Shown one piece after another: positions 13,806 to 20,315 of a DNA stretch of 20,315 nucleotides. Under the pieces are notes generated by a model. The model was not told the DNA's origin and did not search any database. It saw only the letters and a list, made by a program, of their open reading frames with translations. Origin of the DNA: DASWTL01 sp036405495 (GTDB lineage: Bacteria > Bacteroidota > Bacteroidia > Sphingobacteriales > Sphingobacteriaceae); the NCBI GenBank assembly GCA_036405495.1, contig DASWXL010000144.1, forward strand, positions 1 to 20,315, written 5' to 3'. Position 1 is the first letter of the stretch; every line of letters begins with the position of its first letter. The translations under genes were made by a program, and so were the position numbers.

Positions 13806-13830
13806 TTCAGGGCGAAGTATTAGCCCTGAA
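13806..13830 (-). promoter_or_regulatory. Hairpin between DUF6660-1 and czcA
   Basis: TTCAGGGC (13806-13813) pairs perfectly with GCCCTGAA (13823-13830) around a 9-nt loop that contains part of the DUF6660-1 stop. It sits about 47 bp before the czcA ATG. There is no T-run directly after it on the minus strand, so an attenuator or an mRNA-processing and stability element is more likely than a terminator. Confidence 0.5.
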
Positions 13831-14131
13831 CTTTAGGGGGCTGGAAAAGGCCGTGGGGATTTTTGAGAAGATCCTTTTCAATGTAAGGGTCCGATAAATC
13901 GGTTGGTATTGATACCGCAGCCTGCATAACGGTAATCGATGGTTGGGTACATCCAACGCAACAGGTACAAGTGCAGAAAGGAGAGCACAGATCAGAGGGA
14001 GTTTCTGCATGATCAGTATCCTGAGCAAGAAGAACCTGAGTTTTTGATTTTTCCATCACAAACCCATCCTTACATGTCATGACCGACATCAGCATGACAT
14101 AGACGGAAAAAATTGCACACAGAAATTTCAT
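13820..14131 (-). CDS. DUF6660 family small Cys-rich exported or membrane protein (copy 1)
   Basis: The ATG at 14129-14131 gives 103 aa; a TTG 9 bp upstream is possible but lies inside the promoter. Residues 1-20 are hydrophobic with Cys20 (SVMTC), a signal or anchor. The centre holds a dense Cys cluster, DLCSPFCTCTCCVGC, and the C-terminus ends FQPPKVQG. This layout matches DUF6660, small proteins of Bacteroidota of unknown function that occur beside metal efflux genes; the identification is from memory. The cluster probably binds metal in the periplasm. It heads the operon czcA > czcB > fur. A paralogue (17263-17571) heads the TonB operon, with the same start-promoter arrangement. Confidence 0.75.
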   Translation of the reverse strand: MKFLCAIFSVYVMLMSVMTCKDGFVMEKSKTQVLLAQDTDHAETPSDLCSPFCTCTCCVGCTQPSITVMQAAVSIPTDLSDPYIEKDLLKNPHGLFQPPKVQG

Positions 14132-14137
14132 TAGATG

Positions 14138-14145
14138 CAAATATA
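14138..14145 (-). promoter_or_regulatory. -7 promoter element for the czc operon
   Basis: On the minus strand TATATTTG matches TAnnTTTG exactly and ends only 6 nt before the ATG of DUF6660-1, so the mRNA would have almost no leader. The TTG that would extend the reading frame lies at 14138-14140, within this element, which argues against it as the start. Confidence 0.55.
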
Positions 14146-14211
14146 AAATATATTGGTTAAACAGCGTACTTAAGAAAACGTTGACCCGAGGTGCAATCTT
14201 AGATGAAAATA

Positions 14212-14236
14212 GGAACAGGCCACCCGGACCTGTCCC
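14212..14236 (-). terminator. Terminator after the CDF gene
   Basis: GGAACAGG (14212-14219) and CCTGTCCC (14229-14236) form an 8-bp stem around a 9-nt loop. The single imperfect pair is G.U in minus strand RNA. It begins 8 bp after the CDF stop codon and is followed by a short U-rich stretch (TATTTTC). It separates the TonB-CDF operon from the czc operon. Confidence 0.6.
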
Positions 14237-14243
14237 ATAAAAT

Positions 14244-15041
14244 TTATTTCCTACTTAACTGAAGTATTCTAAATGCGCCTCTTGCCACAACCAGGAAAAT
14301 GATAATACCAACGATCAAATCCGGAAGCTTTGAAGCAGTAAAATAGACCAATCCACCGGCCACAATAACACCCAGATTTACAATAACATCATTAGATGTA
14401 AAAATCGTGCTTGCCTGCATGTGGGCTTCTTTGCTTTTCTGCTTTTGAAGCAGGTACAAACTGAATGCATTACCTATCAATGCCAGAAGTGATACGATAA
14501 CCATGGTTTGGTAATTTGGCACTTCGCCAAAACCGAGAAACCTGCGCACTACCTCGATAAAACCAAAGAGGGCCAGTGTTAACTGGAAGTATCCGCTTAA
14601 CCGTGCGATATTATTCTTCCTCGCTATGGTACCGCCTACAGCGAACAGCGCCAGGCCGTAAACCAGAGCATCGGCTAACATATCAAGGCTGTCGGCCACT
14701 AATCCCATGGAGTTAGCAATAAAACCGGCGACAATCTCGGCGACAAAAAAGAAGAGATTAATGATCAACACCTGCCATAACAGTTTGCGCTCACTGTAGC
14801 TGGTGTCAGTATAAACCTCTTCAGCCGCCACCTCAGTGGAAATAAACTTTGTGTTGAGATTAAGGCTATCTAACGCTGATAGTATGACCTGATAGTCCTG
14901 TGTATGGAAAACTTTAAGTCTTCGGCCTGGCAGGTCGAAGTCCAAAGATTTGATATTCGAAAACTTTCCCAGTTGCATCCGAATCAGTTGCTCTTCGGCG
15001 GCACAATCCATTTTCGATATGTTGAATACTGTCTTATTCAT
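14244..15041 (-). CDS. CDF-like cation transporter with an N-terminal HMA-like domain
   Basis: This 265-aa inner-membrane protein has two parts. Residues 1-70 form a ferredoxin-like metal domain with MDCAAEEQ at 11-18, one Cys followed by two Glu rather than CxxC. Residues 86-262 form about six membrane helices of the cation diffusion facilitator fold. In helix 2 NSMGLVADSLDMLADALVYG holds Asp120 and Asp124, matching the DxxxD of YiiP. In helix 5 STIFTSNDVIVNLGVI holds Asp218, but the usual His four residues earlier is Phe214. The metal site is therefore DD-FD instead of DD-HD, perhaps with Asn217 or Asn222. It has no long cytosolic C-terminal domain. It follows the TonB receptor gene by 10 bp, so both belong to one unit. 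Substrate unknown. Confidence 0.85.
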   Translation of the reverse strand: MNKTVFNISKMDCAAEEQLIRMQLGKFSNIKSLDFDLPGRRLKVFHTQDYQVILSALDSLNLNTKFISTEVAAEEVYTDTSYSERKLLWQVLIINLFFFVAEIVAGFIANSMGLVADSLDMLADALVYGLALFAVGGTIARKNNIARLSGYFQLTLALFGFIEVVRRFLGFGEVPNYQTMVIVSLLALIGNAFSLYLLQKQKSKEAHMQASTIFTSNDVIVNLGVIVAGGLVYFTASKLPDLIVGIIIFLVVARGAFRILQLSRK

Positions 15042-15051
15042 TACATTGAGG

Positions 15052-17211
15052 TTATAGTTTGATTTTTATTCCCCCGTTAACGACAAATCCGTCTGTCGGT
15101 GCATAAATATCCCGGAATTGCGGATTACTCAAATTTCCTGTATAGATGGTATCAAACCTTGACTGTCGGGTATCCAGAAAGTTCTCAAAGTTAACAAACA
15201 CAGAGAACCTCTCCCAGATCTTTTCAGCCATGGCACCCGTAACCCAGTATGATCTTCCTTCAGTTCCATCATTCAGCTTTTGTTGGCTGAAATAGTAAGC
15301 TTCCACACCGAACTTGAACTTTTCTTCCACTTCATACATCAACACGTTATTCAGCCGGTGTTTTGCAACAAGCGGATAATCTGAAGTATTCGAGCCATAT
15401 CGCTGTTTTACATCCGCAAGCGTGTACCCAATAAAAATCTTAAAGTCACCGTAAGTAAGCTTCACATTCGTCTCCATACCTTTTGTGTTCAGGTGTCCAT
15501 CCGGTTGTTCAAACTGATAGGCGTTCCCACCTACCGCAGATAAAACAAGTGGGTTATTTATTCTGGTATAGAAGAATAGGTTATTTACCGATAACGTCAC
15601 CCGATCATCAAACAATCCAGTTCGGTAGTTCACGTCGAAGTTTGCGCCGTAAGACCTTTCTGCTTTGGCAGTTTCTATTTCGATAGGAAGCACATTCCTG
15701 AACTGGATCCTTTCTGCCTCTTCTGTAAAGACGGTAGGGGTTTTGTAGCCCAGGCCTCCACCAAGACGCAGTGATACCGGCCCGGCTTTGTACAAGGCTG
15801 ATAACCGTGGCAAAAGTAAGAAACCGTAATCGCTATGATAATCTCCTCTTATTCCGCTCTCCAGGTTAAACCGATCGGCCGGTTTCCATGTGTTTTGAAT
15901 AAAGGCTCCGAGTGTGTTCTGATTGTAATCCCTGACGATGTTTGAAGTTTGATCTTCAGTAAATTTATCTGTCAGGAAGTTCAGTCCGGCTACCCATTCG
16001 GCTTTCTCTCCATCCCGGTTAAAGGTTCCCTCAGTAAACGTAGAAATCTGGTTACCGGCAAAACCATACGATGGTATGCTGATCTCACGATCGTAATAGC
16101 TGATGCTGTTCTTAAAAACCAGGGAACTGTTATCGGAAAGGGTATGGTTTAGCGATAACTGGGTAGAGTATCTGCCGGTGTTATTTCTTTCAAAATACCG
16201 ATTAGCTGCGGTTGCATCGCCTTTTACGAATGCGATATCACCTCCGATCCGCTTTTCAATCACGCTGTTAATGCCGAAATTCAAGGCAGTACGGGACGAC
16301 AGATCAACAAAGATCTTAGGGTTAAGCGTAAAGCGGTTAAACTCCGGTATGGCCGTAAGGCCGATATCCGCCGGATCATACGGATTACCGTAGTTATAAG
16401 CTGCGTAAACTGTAGTTCCTATTTTTCCTTCTTTTTTCGAGTAAAAGCCGCTTGCATCAAGTCCAAGCGCAGAAGTACCGTTCAACACGAAGCTCAGTTC
16501 TCTTTCCTCACCGGGAGTTTTGGATACCAGGTTAACCAAACCAGAAATGGCGCCACCGCCATAAAGAGTAGATGACGATCCCTTGATCACCTCGACTTGT
16601 TTTAAGTCAAGAGGTGCGATTTGGAGCAATCCAAGGCCTCCGGAAAATCCGGAATACAGTGGGAATCCATCTCGAATGATCTGCGTGTACCTGCCGTCAA
16701 GGCCCTGAATGCGGATACTTGAGTTAGCACTTGTAGCGGAAGTTTGCTGGGTCTGGATACCGGTGCTTTCGTTAAGGAGCATACGGATGTCGCCGGGTTT
16801 CATGTTACCCTTTTCAGCCAGCTCCTCACCGGATATGGCTTCCACCCGGGTGGGGATGTCTTCAATGGTTCGGCTGCTCCGGGTAGTGGTAATAACGACT
16901 TCGTCGAGTTCGCTCTCATCCTCTTCGAGGAGCACAGTTAAGGCTTCTGCTGGAATATTAACCGTGTCAGTACGGGTCTTAAATCCGACATACTTAAAGA
17001 TCACGGCATATTTCCCTGCTGCGATATTTTGAAAAGCAACTTCGCCATTCGTATTTGTTGAGGCCGCTTTGTCAAGGGCCGGTATGCTGACCGTTACGCC
17101 AATTAACGGTTCATTTTTTTCACTGTCTTTTACTAGAGATTTAAAGCTGTGTTGTGCAAAGGCCGTACATGAAAATGCCATTGCAACGAACAGTATGAGT
17201 ATTCGTTTCAT
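15052..17211 (-). CDS. TonB-dependent outer-membrane receptor
   Basis: This 719-aa protein has a signal peptide (1-20, cleavage after AFAQ), a carboxypeptidase-regulatory-like domain (about 22-95, with PLIGVTVSIP and YVGFKT), a TonB-box-like segment DEVVITTTR (103-111), a plug domain (about 115-230, with RIQGLDGRYTQIIRDG and VEVIKGSSSTLYGGGAISG), and a 22-strand-type barrel to the end (terminal strand VVNGGIKIKL). Such receptors import a metal-siderophore, a cofactor or similar, using TonB-ExbBD energy. Plug and size suit the FecA/FepA-like group rather than SusC. It sits between DUF6660-2 and the CDF gene in an efflux island, so a metal-related ligand is likely but unproven. No Sus partner is present. 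Confidence 0.9.
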   Translation of the reverse strand: MKRILILFVAMAFSCTAFAQHSFKSLVKDSEKNEPLIGVTVSIPALDKAASTNTNGEVAFQNIAAGKYAVIFKYVGFKTRTDTVNIPAEALTVLLEEDESELDEVVITTTRSSRTIEDIPTRVEAISGEELAEKGNMKPGDIRMLLNESTGIQTQQTSATSANSSIRIQGLDGRYTQIIRDGFPLYSGFSGGLGLLQIAPLDLKQVEVIKGSSSTLYGGGAISGLVNLVSKTPGEERELSFVLNGTSALGLDASGFYSKKEGKIGTTVYAAYNYGNPYDPADIGLTAIPEFNRFTLNPKIFVDLSSRTALNFGINSVIEKRIGGDIAFVKGDATAANRYFERNNTGRYSTQLSLNHTLSDNSSLVFKNSISYYDREISIPSYGFAGNQISTFTEGTFNRDGEKAEWVAGLNFLTDKFTEDQTSNIVRDYNQNTLGAFIQNTWKPADRFNLESGIRGDYHSDYGFLLLPRLSALYKAGPVSLRLGGGLGYKTPTVFTEEAERIQFRNVLPIEIETAKAERSYGANFDVNYRTGLFDDRVTLSVNNLFFYTRINNPLVLSAVGGNAYQFEQPDGHLNTKGMETNVKLTYGDFKIFIGYTLADVKQRYGSNTSDYPLVAKHRLNNVLMYEVEEKFKFGVEAYYFSQQKLNDGTEGRSYWVTGAMAEKIWERFSVFVNFENFLDTRQSRFDTIYTGNLSNPQFRDIYAPTDGFVVNGGIKIKL

Positions 17212-17262
17212 TTAATTTTTTTGAGATGTAAAACCTAAATAATTTGTAGAGAGAAATTGATT

Positions 17263-17571
17263 TCAGGCTAACTTAGGAGGCTGCCAGATAGCAAAGGAGA
17301 TGTTTTTTATGGCAAGTGTAAGATCAGCCCGGTAAACGAATGACAAACTTCTATCTGCAATAAGCTGGTCTGTTGCCGGAATGACTACCGAAAAAGGACA
17401 ACGAGCGCAGTGACAGAAAGCATTGCAATTGTCTTCAGGGGCATTGTGTTTTTCACTAGTGGATTTTGATGTGAGTTCGATGCTATCCTTTTCGACTTCA
17501 GTTTCCTCCTGACATGGCGTCATAACCATAGCAAGCAGGAGAAAGGACATTATGATGGCCAGGAGTTTCAC
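17263..17571 (-). CDS. DUF6660 family small Cys-rich exported or membrane protein (copy 2)
   Basis: This 102-aa protein uses a GTG start (17569-17571). That start is supported by alignment to copy 1 (MKLLAIIMSF against MKFLCAIFSV, each with Cys at residue 20); an internal ATG at 17548-17550 is the alternative. The hydrophobic N-terminus ends MTPC (17-20), the centre is DNCNAFCHCARCPF, a smaller Cys/His cluster than copy 1, and the C-terminus WQPPKLA matches the FQPPK ending of copy 1. It precedes the TonB receptor by 51 bp and heads that operon. The role is unknown; metal binding or sensing at the membrane is inferred from the cluster and from the repeated placement. Confidence 0.75.
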   Translation of the reverse strand: MKLLAIIMSFLLLAMVMTPCQEETEVEKDSIELTSKSTSEKHNAPEDNCNAFCHCARCPFSVVIPATDQLIADRSLSFVYRADLTLAIKNISFAIWQPPKLA

Positions 17572-17576
17572 AGTTG

Positions 17577-17584
17577 CAAAGATA
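17577..17584 (-). promoter_or_regulatory. -7 promoter element for the TonB-CDF operon
   Basis: On the minus strand TATCTTTG matches TAnnTTTG exactly and ends 5 nt before the GTG start of DUF6660-2, the same geometry as the promoter of copy 1. Transcripts would be leaderless or nearly so. Confidence 0.5.
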
Positions 17585-17660
17585 ACAGATTACACATTCA
17601 GGCATCCGAGATTTTGTCATCCGATTACCAGGTTTGACGATACTCCATGCCAAAGGCGGC

Positions 17661-17783
17661 TTATCTTTTTGTCCGTCGTAATATCAGCACAATCAAAAGG
17701 ATCACAATAGTAATTCCGATCACAAACCCGAATACCATCCATCCCATCATGCCGCCGCAGCAATTTTCCATCATGTCCATCAT
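17661..17783 (-). CDS. 40-aa Cys/Met-rich single-helix membrane peptide
   Basis: The minus strand frame from ATG (17781-17783) to TAA (17661-17663) reads MMDMMENCCGGMMGWMVFGF then VIGITIVILLIVLILRRTKR. A Met/Cys-rich N-terminus is followed by one long membrane helix and a basic end that fits an inside-facing C-terminus. The composition is far from random, and the place between the DUF6660-2 promoter and the divergent VKOR/SPW gene suits a small metal-handling membrane peptide. Met and Cys ligands favour soft metals such as Cu, Ag or Hg; this is inference. No family name is recognised. Confidence 0.6.
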   Translation of the reverse strand: MMDMMENCCGGMMGWMVFGFVIGITIVILLIVLILRRTKR

Positions 17784-17884
17784 CGTCGAAAAGTTAAGTG
17801 ACTAATGTTGTTACATATTCAATGCAGCAAAGTTTTAAAACCACGTATAAATAAGCCTGTTGTCTCATAGAACAATATCGCTCT

Positions 17885-19363
17885 ATGGAACATGACATGA
17901 GCCGGGGGGTATCCCGTCCTGACATGAAGCATCAGGACAACCATCAGTCGATGATGATGGATCCCAGGCAAAAAATGGAGATGCTGAAAAAACATCACAT
18001 GCAAACCTTATGGATCTATTGGCTGGTCATTCTACTTGGCTTTTGGGTGCTGCTCTCACCTCTGACACTTGATTACGGTAAAAATCCTGCCGAGCCGGGT
18101 GGCGGCAGAGAAGTATGGCTCTCCCTAGAAGCCCGGATCCTGGCTATGAAATGGAGCGATATGATCAGCGGGTTTTTGCTGATCATCTTTGGCTGGCGAT
18201 CATTAACGCCGAACCGGCCGGTGAGTGTTTGGATATGTTGTTTTACGGGCATCTGGTTAAGCTTCGCACCTCTTATTTTCTGGTCGCCTTCTGCTACGGC
18301 TTATTTAAACGATACGATGGCAGGAGCTCTGGTTATTGGCCTCACGGTGCTTATCCCGGATATGCCCAATATGATGACCTATATGGAACCGGGCCCGGAA
18401 TCACCTCCGGGATGGAGTTACAATCCTTCCGGCTGGCCGCAGCGATGGATCATGATCGTACTTGGCTTTTTTGGATGGGTAGTTTCCAGGTATCTGGCAG
18501 CTTTTCAGTTAGGTTATATTGATACGGCGTGGGATCCATTTTTTGGAGAAGGGACAGAAAACGTACTTAATTCAGCTATGTCGCACTCGATGCCCATTTC
18601 AGATGCCGGTCTCGGCGCACTGGCCTACACACTGGAGTTTTTAATGGGATGGATGGGCGGTACAGACCGCTGGCGCACCATGCCCTGGATGGTCACTATT
18701 TTTGGCATTCTCGTTATTCCTTTAGGCCTGGTTCATATTTTCCTGGTCATCTCTCAGCCGCTCACTGTAGGCTACTGGTGTACCTTTTGTCTGCTTGCTG
18801 CCGCCATCATGCTTCCGATGATTCCATTGGAGGCAGATGAAGTCATTGCCATGATCCAGTTTATGATACTTGGGAAACGTAAGGGCGAGCCGTTTTGGAA
18901 ATTATTCTGGAAAGGTGGAACCGTTGACGGCGGAAGTAAGGATGAGCGCTCGCCAATGCTGATAGAATTTCCTCAAAATAAGCGAAAGATTTTTCAGGCC
19001 TCCATCTGGGGAATGAGCTTTCCCGGGACATTAGTGATCTCTATGCTTATCGGTATCTGGTTGATGTTATCGCCCGACGTTTATGGCGCAGAAATAAAAA
19101 CGCCGGCAGCGAATATCAATCACTTATGCGGAGCTCTGATCGTTGTTGTGTCGGTGATCAGTATGGGAGAGGTACTGCGTACGGGAAGATATTTGAACAT
19201 TCCGTTGGGGCTTGCTGTTGGCGCCGGCATCTGGTTCGCGGACAATACTACTCCGGCTTTAGGTATCAGCAGCCTGGTTGCGGGGGTACTGGTTATTTTA
19301 CTGGCTGTTTTCAGAGGATCTAAAACCGAAAGTTACGCCGGTTGGGATAAACACGTAAGGTAA
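17885..19363 (+). CDS. VKOR-like membrane protein flanked by two SPW repeats
   Basis: This 492-aa protein has a Met/His-rich cytosolic-looking N-terminus (1-40; HDM, HQDNHQSMMM and KKHHMQ) and many membrane helices. Residues 41-165 form an SPW repeat (VLLSPLTLDYG, FAPLIFW). Residues 185-330 resemble vitamin K epoxide reductase: ENVLNSAMSHSMPISDAGLG aligns with the VKOR loop and helix start, and WCTFCLLAAA (Cys299/Cys302) is the CxxC active site in a helix. Residues 370-475 form a second SPW repeat (IWLMLSPDVYG). VKOR proteins reoxidise thiol oxidases and depend on a second, loop Cys pair, which is absent here. A redox or thiol role, perhaps linked to metal stress, is plausible. The gene converges on the mercury-type operon. 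Confidence 0.8.
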   Translation: MEHDMSRGVSRPDMKHQDNHQSMMMDPRQKMEMLKKHHMQTLWIYWLVILLGFWVLLSPLTLDYGKNPAEPGGGREVWLSLEARILAMKWSDMISGFLLIIFGWRSLTPNRPVSVWICCFTGIWLSFAPLIFWSPSATAYLNDTMAGALVIGLTVLIPDMPNMMTYMEPGPESPPGWSYNPSGWPQRWIMIVLGFFGWVVSRYLAAFQLGYIDTAWDPFFGEGTENVLNSAMSHSMPISDAGLGALAYTLEFLMGWMGGTDRWRTMPWMVTIFGILVIPLGLVHIFLVISQPLTVGYWCTFCLLAAAIMLPMIPLEADEVIAMIQFMILGKRKGEPFWKLFWKGGTVDGGSKDERSPMLIEFPQNKRKIFQASIWGMSFPGTLVISMLIGIWLMLSPDVYGAEIKTPAANINHLCGALIVVVSVISMGEVLRTGRYLNIPLGLAVGAGIWFADNTTPALGISSLVAGVLVILLAVFRGSKTESYAGWDKHVR

Positions 19364-19411
19364 GATAGCAAGATCCAAACTACCCCGGGGGAACCTTTCA
19401 TTGGCTATCTT
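19362..19411. terminator. Inverted repeat between convergent genes
   Basis: AAGATAGC (19362-19369) pairs with GCTATCTT (19404-19411). It begins inside the SPW gene stop codon and ends 13 bp before the end of the GDCCVxC gene. An inner CCCC/GGGG pair (19383-19386 with 19387-19390) lies in the loop. Position between convergent stops suggests a shared terminator, but there is no clear T-tract. Confidence 0.4.
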
Positions 19412-19424
19412 GCGGCTAATAGTT

Positions 19425-19643
19425 TTAACCACCGCAACATTCCTTATTTTGCTGTATTGGCGGACAGGCAACTGTTCCATAAGAGCAGTAAACACAGCAA
19501 TCTCCTTGTTTTGGCTTTAATACAGTATCACAGTTTTCACACTTATAAAAATATTGGCAAGCATCCGTAGGCATAGTTTCCTCTTTCTGAAAACCACAAT
19601 TCGGACAAGTGATTGTTGATTGTAAGATAAGGGTATTTTCCAT
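19425..19643 (-). CDS. GDCCVxC domain protein, Cys-rich metal binder
   Basis: The ATG at 19641-19643 gives 72 aa with eleven Cys: a zinc-ribbon-like pair CPNC (13-16), Cys29, CENC (35-38), the family motif GDCCVYC (47-53), Cys60 and a terminal CC (69-70). Small GDCCVxC proteins occur next to mercury and other heavy-metal genes. A role as a soft-metal buffer or carrier is inferred from the Cys content. A TTG start 21 bp upstream (19662-19664) would overlap the end of the MerTP gene and is less likely. The gene starts 2 bp after the MerTP stop, so the two are co-transcribed. Confidence 0.85.
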   Translation of the reverse strand: MENTLILQSTITCPNCGFQKEETMPTDACQYFYKCENCDTVLKPKQGDCCVYCSYGTVACPPIQQNKECCGG

Positions 19644-19645
19644 AG

Positions 19646-20315
19646 TTAATTTTTCTTGCAACAAGATTTATTTTTAGAATCTCCTGAGGTGCATGATTGA
19701 GCCGGTATCTTGCTGGCTGTATTTATGTAATTGTTTCCTTTTACGTTATAACCAGTTTTGTTAATAGCTTCTTCTATCGTCTTTACATCGACTTTTGATT
19801 TATCAAACGTTACCAGGCTGCTGTGATTCGCATAGGAAGTCTTATAAGCCAATACACCTGGAACTTTGGAAAGCTCATTGTTTACGTATTCTTCACAGGC
19901 TTCACAAGTCATACCTTGTATTTTGAACTTTACCTGTTCTTTGCGATCGGTAACACCAATAGTTGCGGAGGTTACTTTCGGACTTGAATAAAATATTTTC
20001 GCATACAGGGGAAAAGCTATTATCAGTACGGCAAAAACAGTTATGATTGCTAAAAACGCTTTCGACTGCAAAAATGACTTTCTGGATGTCGTTTCGCAAT
20101 CGCAACCTGTATCATTTTTTGCTGGCCTTAATTTAATATACCATGCAAAAAGAAGAACGCCGATTGACATAGCGATCAGATAGGGCCTCATCGGTTCTAT
20201 CCATGAAAATACAGAGGCGGTACCTGAAATTCCTACAATTAGGGCTGATATCGGAGTTATACAACATAAAGAAGCAGTGAAAGCGGAAATGACACCTGCT
20301 CCGGCCCATGTCCGG
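19646..20315 (-). CDS. merT: Fused mercuric transporter MerTP (5' end outside the window)
   Basis: The frame is open to the window edge, 41 codons beyond the first internal ATG (20189-20191), so that ATG is not the start. The extra part includes SLCCITP in the first helix, the vicinal Cys pair of MerT. Two more helices follow, with the loop GCDCET (second Cys pair). At the C-terminal side a MerP-like HMA domain (about residues 92-153 counted from the ATG) carries GMTCEAC, with a Cys-rich tail (SCTSG, KSCCKKN). MerT imports Hg(II) passed from MerP so that MerA can reduce it; here both functions are on one chain. No merA or merR is in the window; the upstream part lies to the right. Confidence 0.9.
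   Translation of the reverse strand, partial: RTWAGAGVISAFTASLCCITPISALIVGISGTASVFSWIEPMRPYLIAMSIGVLLFAWYIKLRPAKNDTGCDCETTSRKSFLQSKAFLAIITVFAVLIIAFPLYAKIFYSSPKVTSATIGVTDRKEQVKFKIQGMTCEACEEYVNNELSKVPGVLAYKTSYANHSSLVTFDKSKVDVKTIEEAINKTGYNVKGNNYINTASKIPAQSCTSGDSKNKSCCKKN

Noticed and set aside
14132..14140. TTG start for DUF6660-1
   Set aside because: It falls inside the TATATTTG promoter element, and the ATG 9 bp downstream aligns with the start of the second copy.
17819..18004. 61-aa minus strand frame before and within the SPW gene
   Set aside because: It overlaps the start of the well-supported 17885-19363 gene, and its His/Leu/Phe-rich translation mirrors the Met/His-rich N-terminus on the other strand.

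Overview
The window looks like DNA of a Bacteroidota bacterium, probably Sphingobacteriia-like. The reasons are promoters of the TAnnTTTG (-7) type, a TonB receptor with a carboxypeptidase-regulatory-like N-terminus, a CzcA-CzcC fusion, two DUF6660 proteins, a DUF5675 protein and a fused MerTP. Most of it appears to be the left part of an integrated mobile element that carries metal-resistance cargo.

Left edge (1-413): the 3' end of an unrecognised + strand gene, a spacer with a 20-bp direct repeat, a strong leftward terminator, and a fragment that matches the 3' end of a tRNA-Pro (390-413) with no tRNA body beside it. I read this as the far attachment site of an element that integrated into tRNA-Pro. 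The intact tRNA should then lie beyond the right edge of the window.

Accessory head (414-3061): a small leftward gene of unknown function; a tight four-gene + strand operon (252-aa unknown, DUF5675, two small membrane proteins) whose first start codon is buried in a near-perfect hairpin; and a 154-aa protein whose C-terminus resembles the helix-hairpin-helix of the RNA polymerase alpha CTD.

Non-coding block (3062-4325): about 1.2 kb without a credible protein. It holds a series of long complementary helices (3185-3338, 3341-3485, 3547-3616, 3775-3859, 3898-3951). In several of them the imperfect pairs are G.U only if the + strand is transcribed. It ends in a nine-unit array of 11-bp phased repeats (4225-4323). 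A large structured RNA, or an origin-of-transfer region, would explain this. It is the most interesting part of the window. A decayed winged-helix gene (4326-4530) follows.

Metal cargo (4652-17783, all minus strand), in order of transcription: a 40-aa Cys/Met-rich membrane peptide; operon A, DUF6660-2 > TonB receptor > CDF-like transporter; operon B, DUF6660-1 > CzcA-CzcC fusion > CzcB > Fur-family regulator; operon C, isoprenylcysteine-methyltransferase-like protein > Zn/Cd/Pb P1B-ATPase. A 7-3-7 palindrome beside a TAnnTTTG box precedes operon C and is a candidate Fur-family operator. Together these genes can move metal across the inner membrane (ATPase, CDF), carry it from the periplasm to the outside (CzcCBA) and handle a metal complex at the outer membrane (TonB receptor).

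Right end (17885-20315): a + strand membrane protein with a VKOR-like core between two SPW repeats, converging on a minus strand mercury-type operon (MerTP, cut by the window edge, followed by a GDCCVxC protein).
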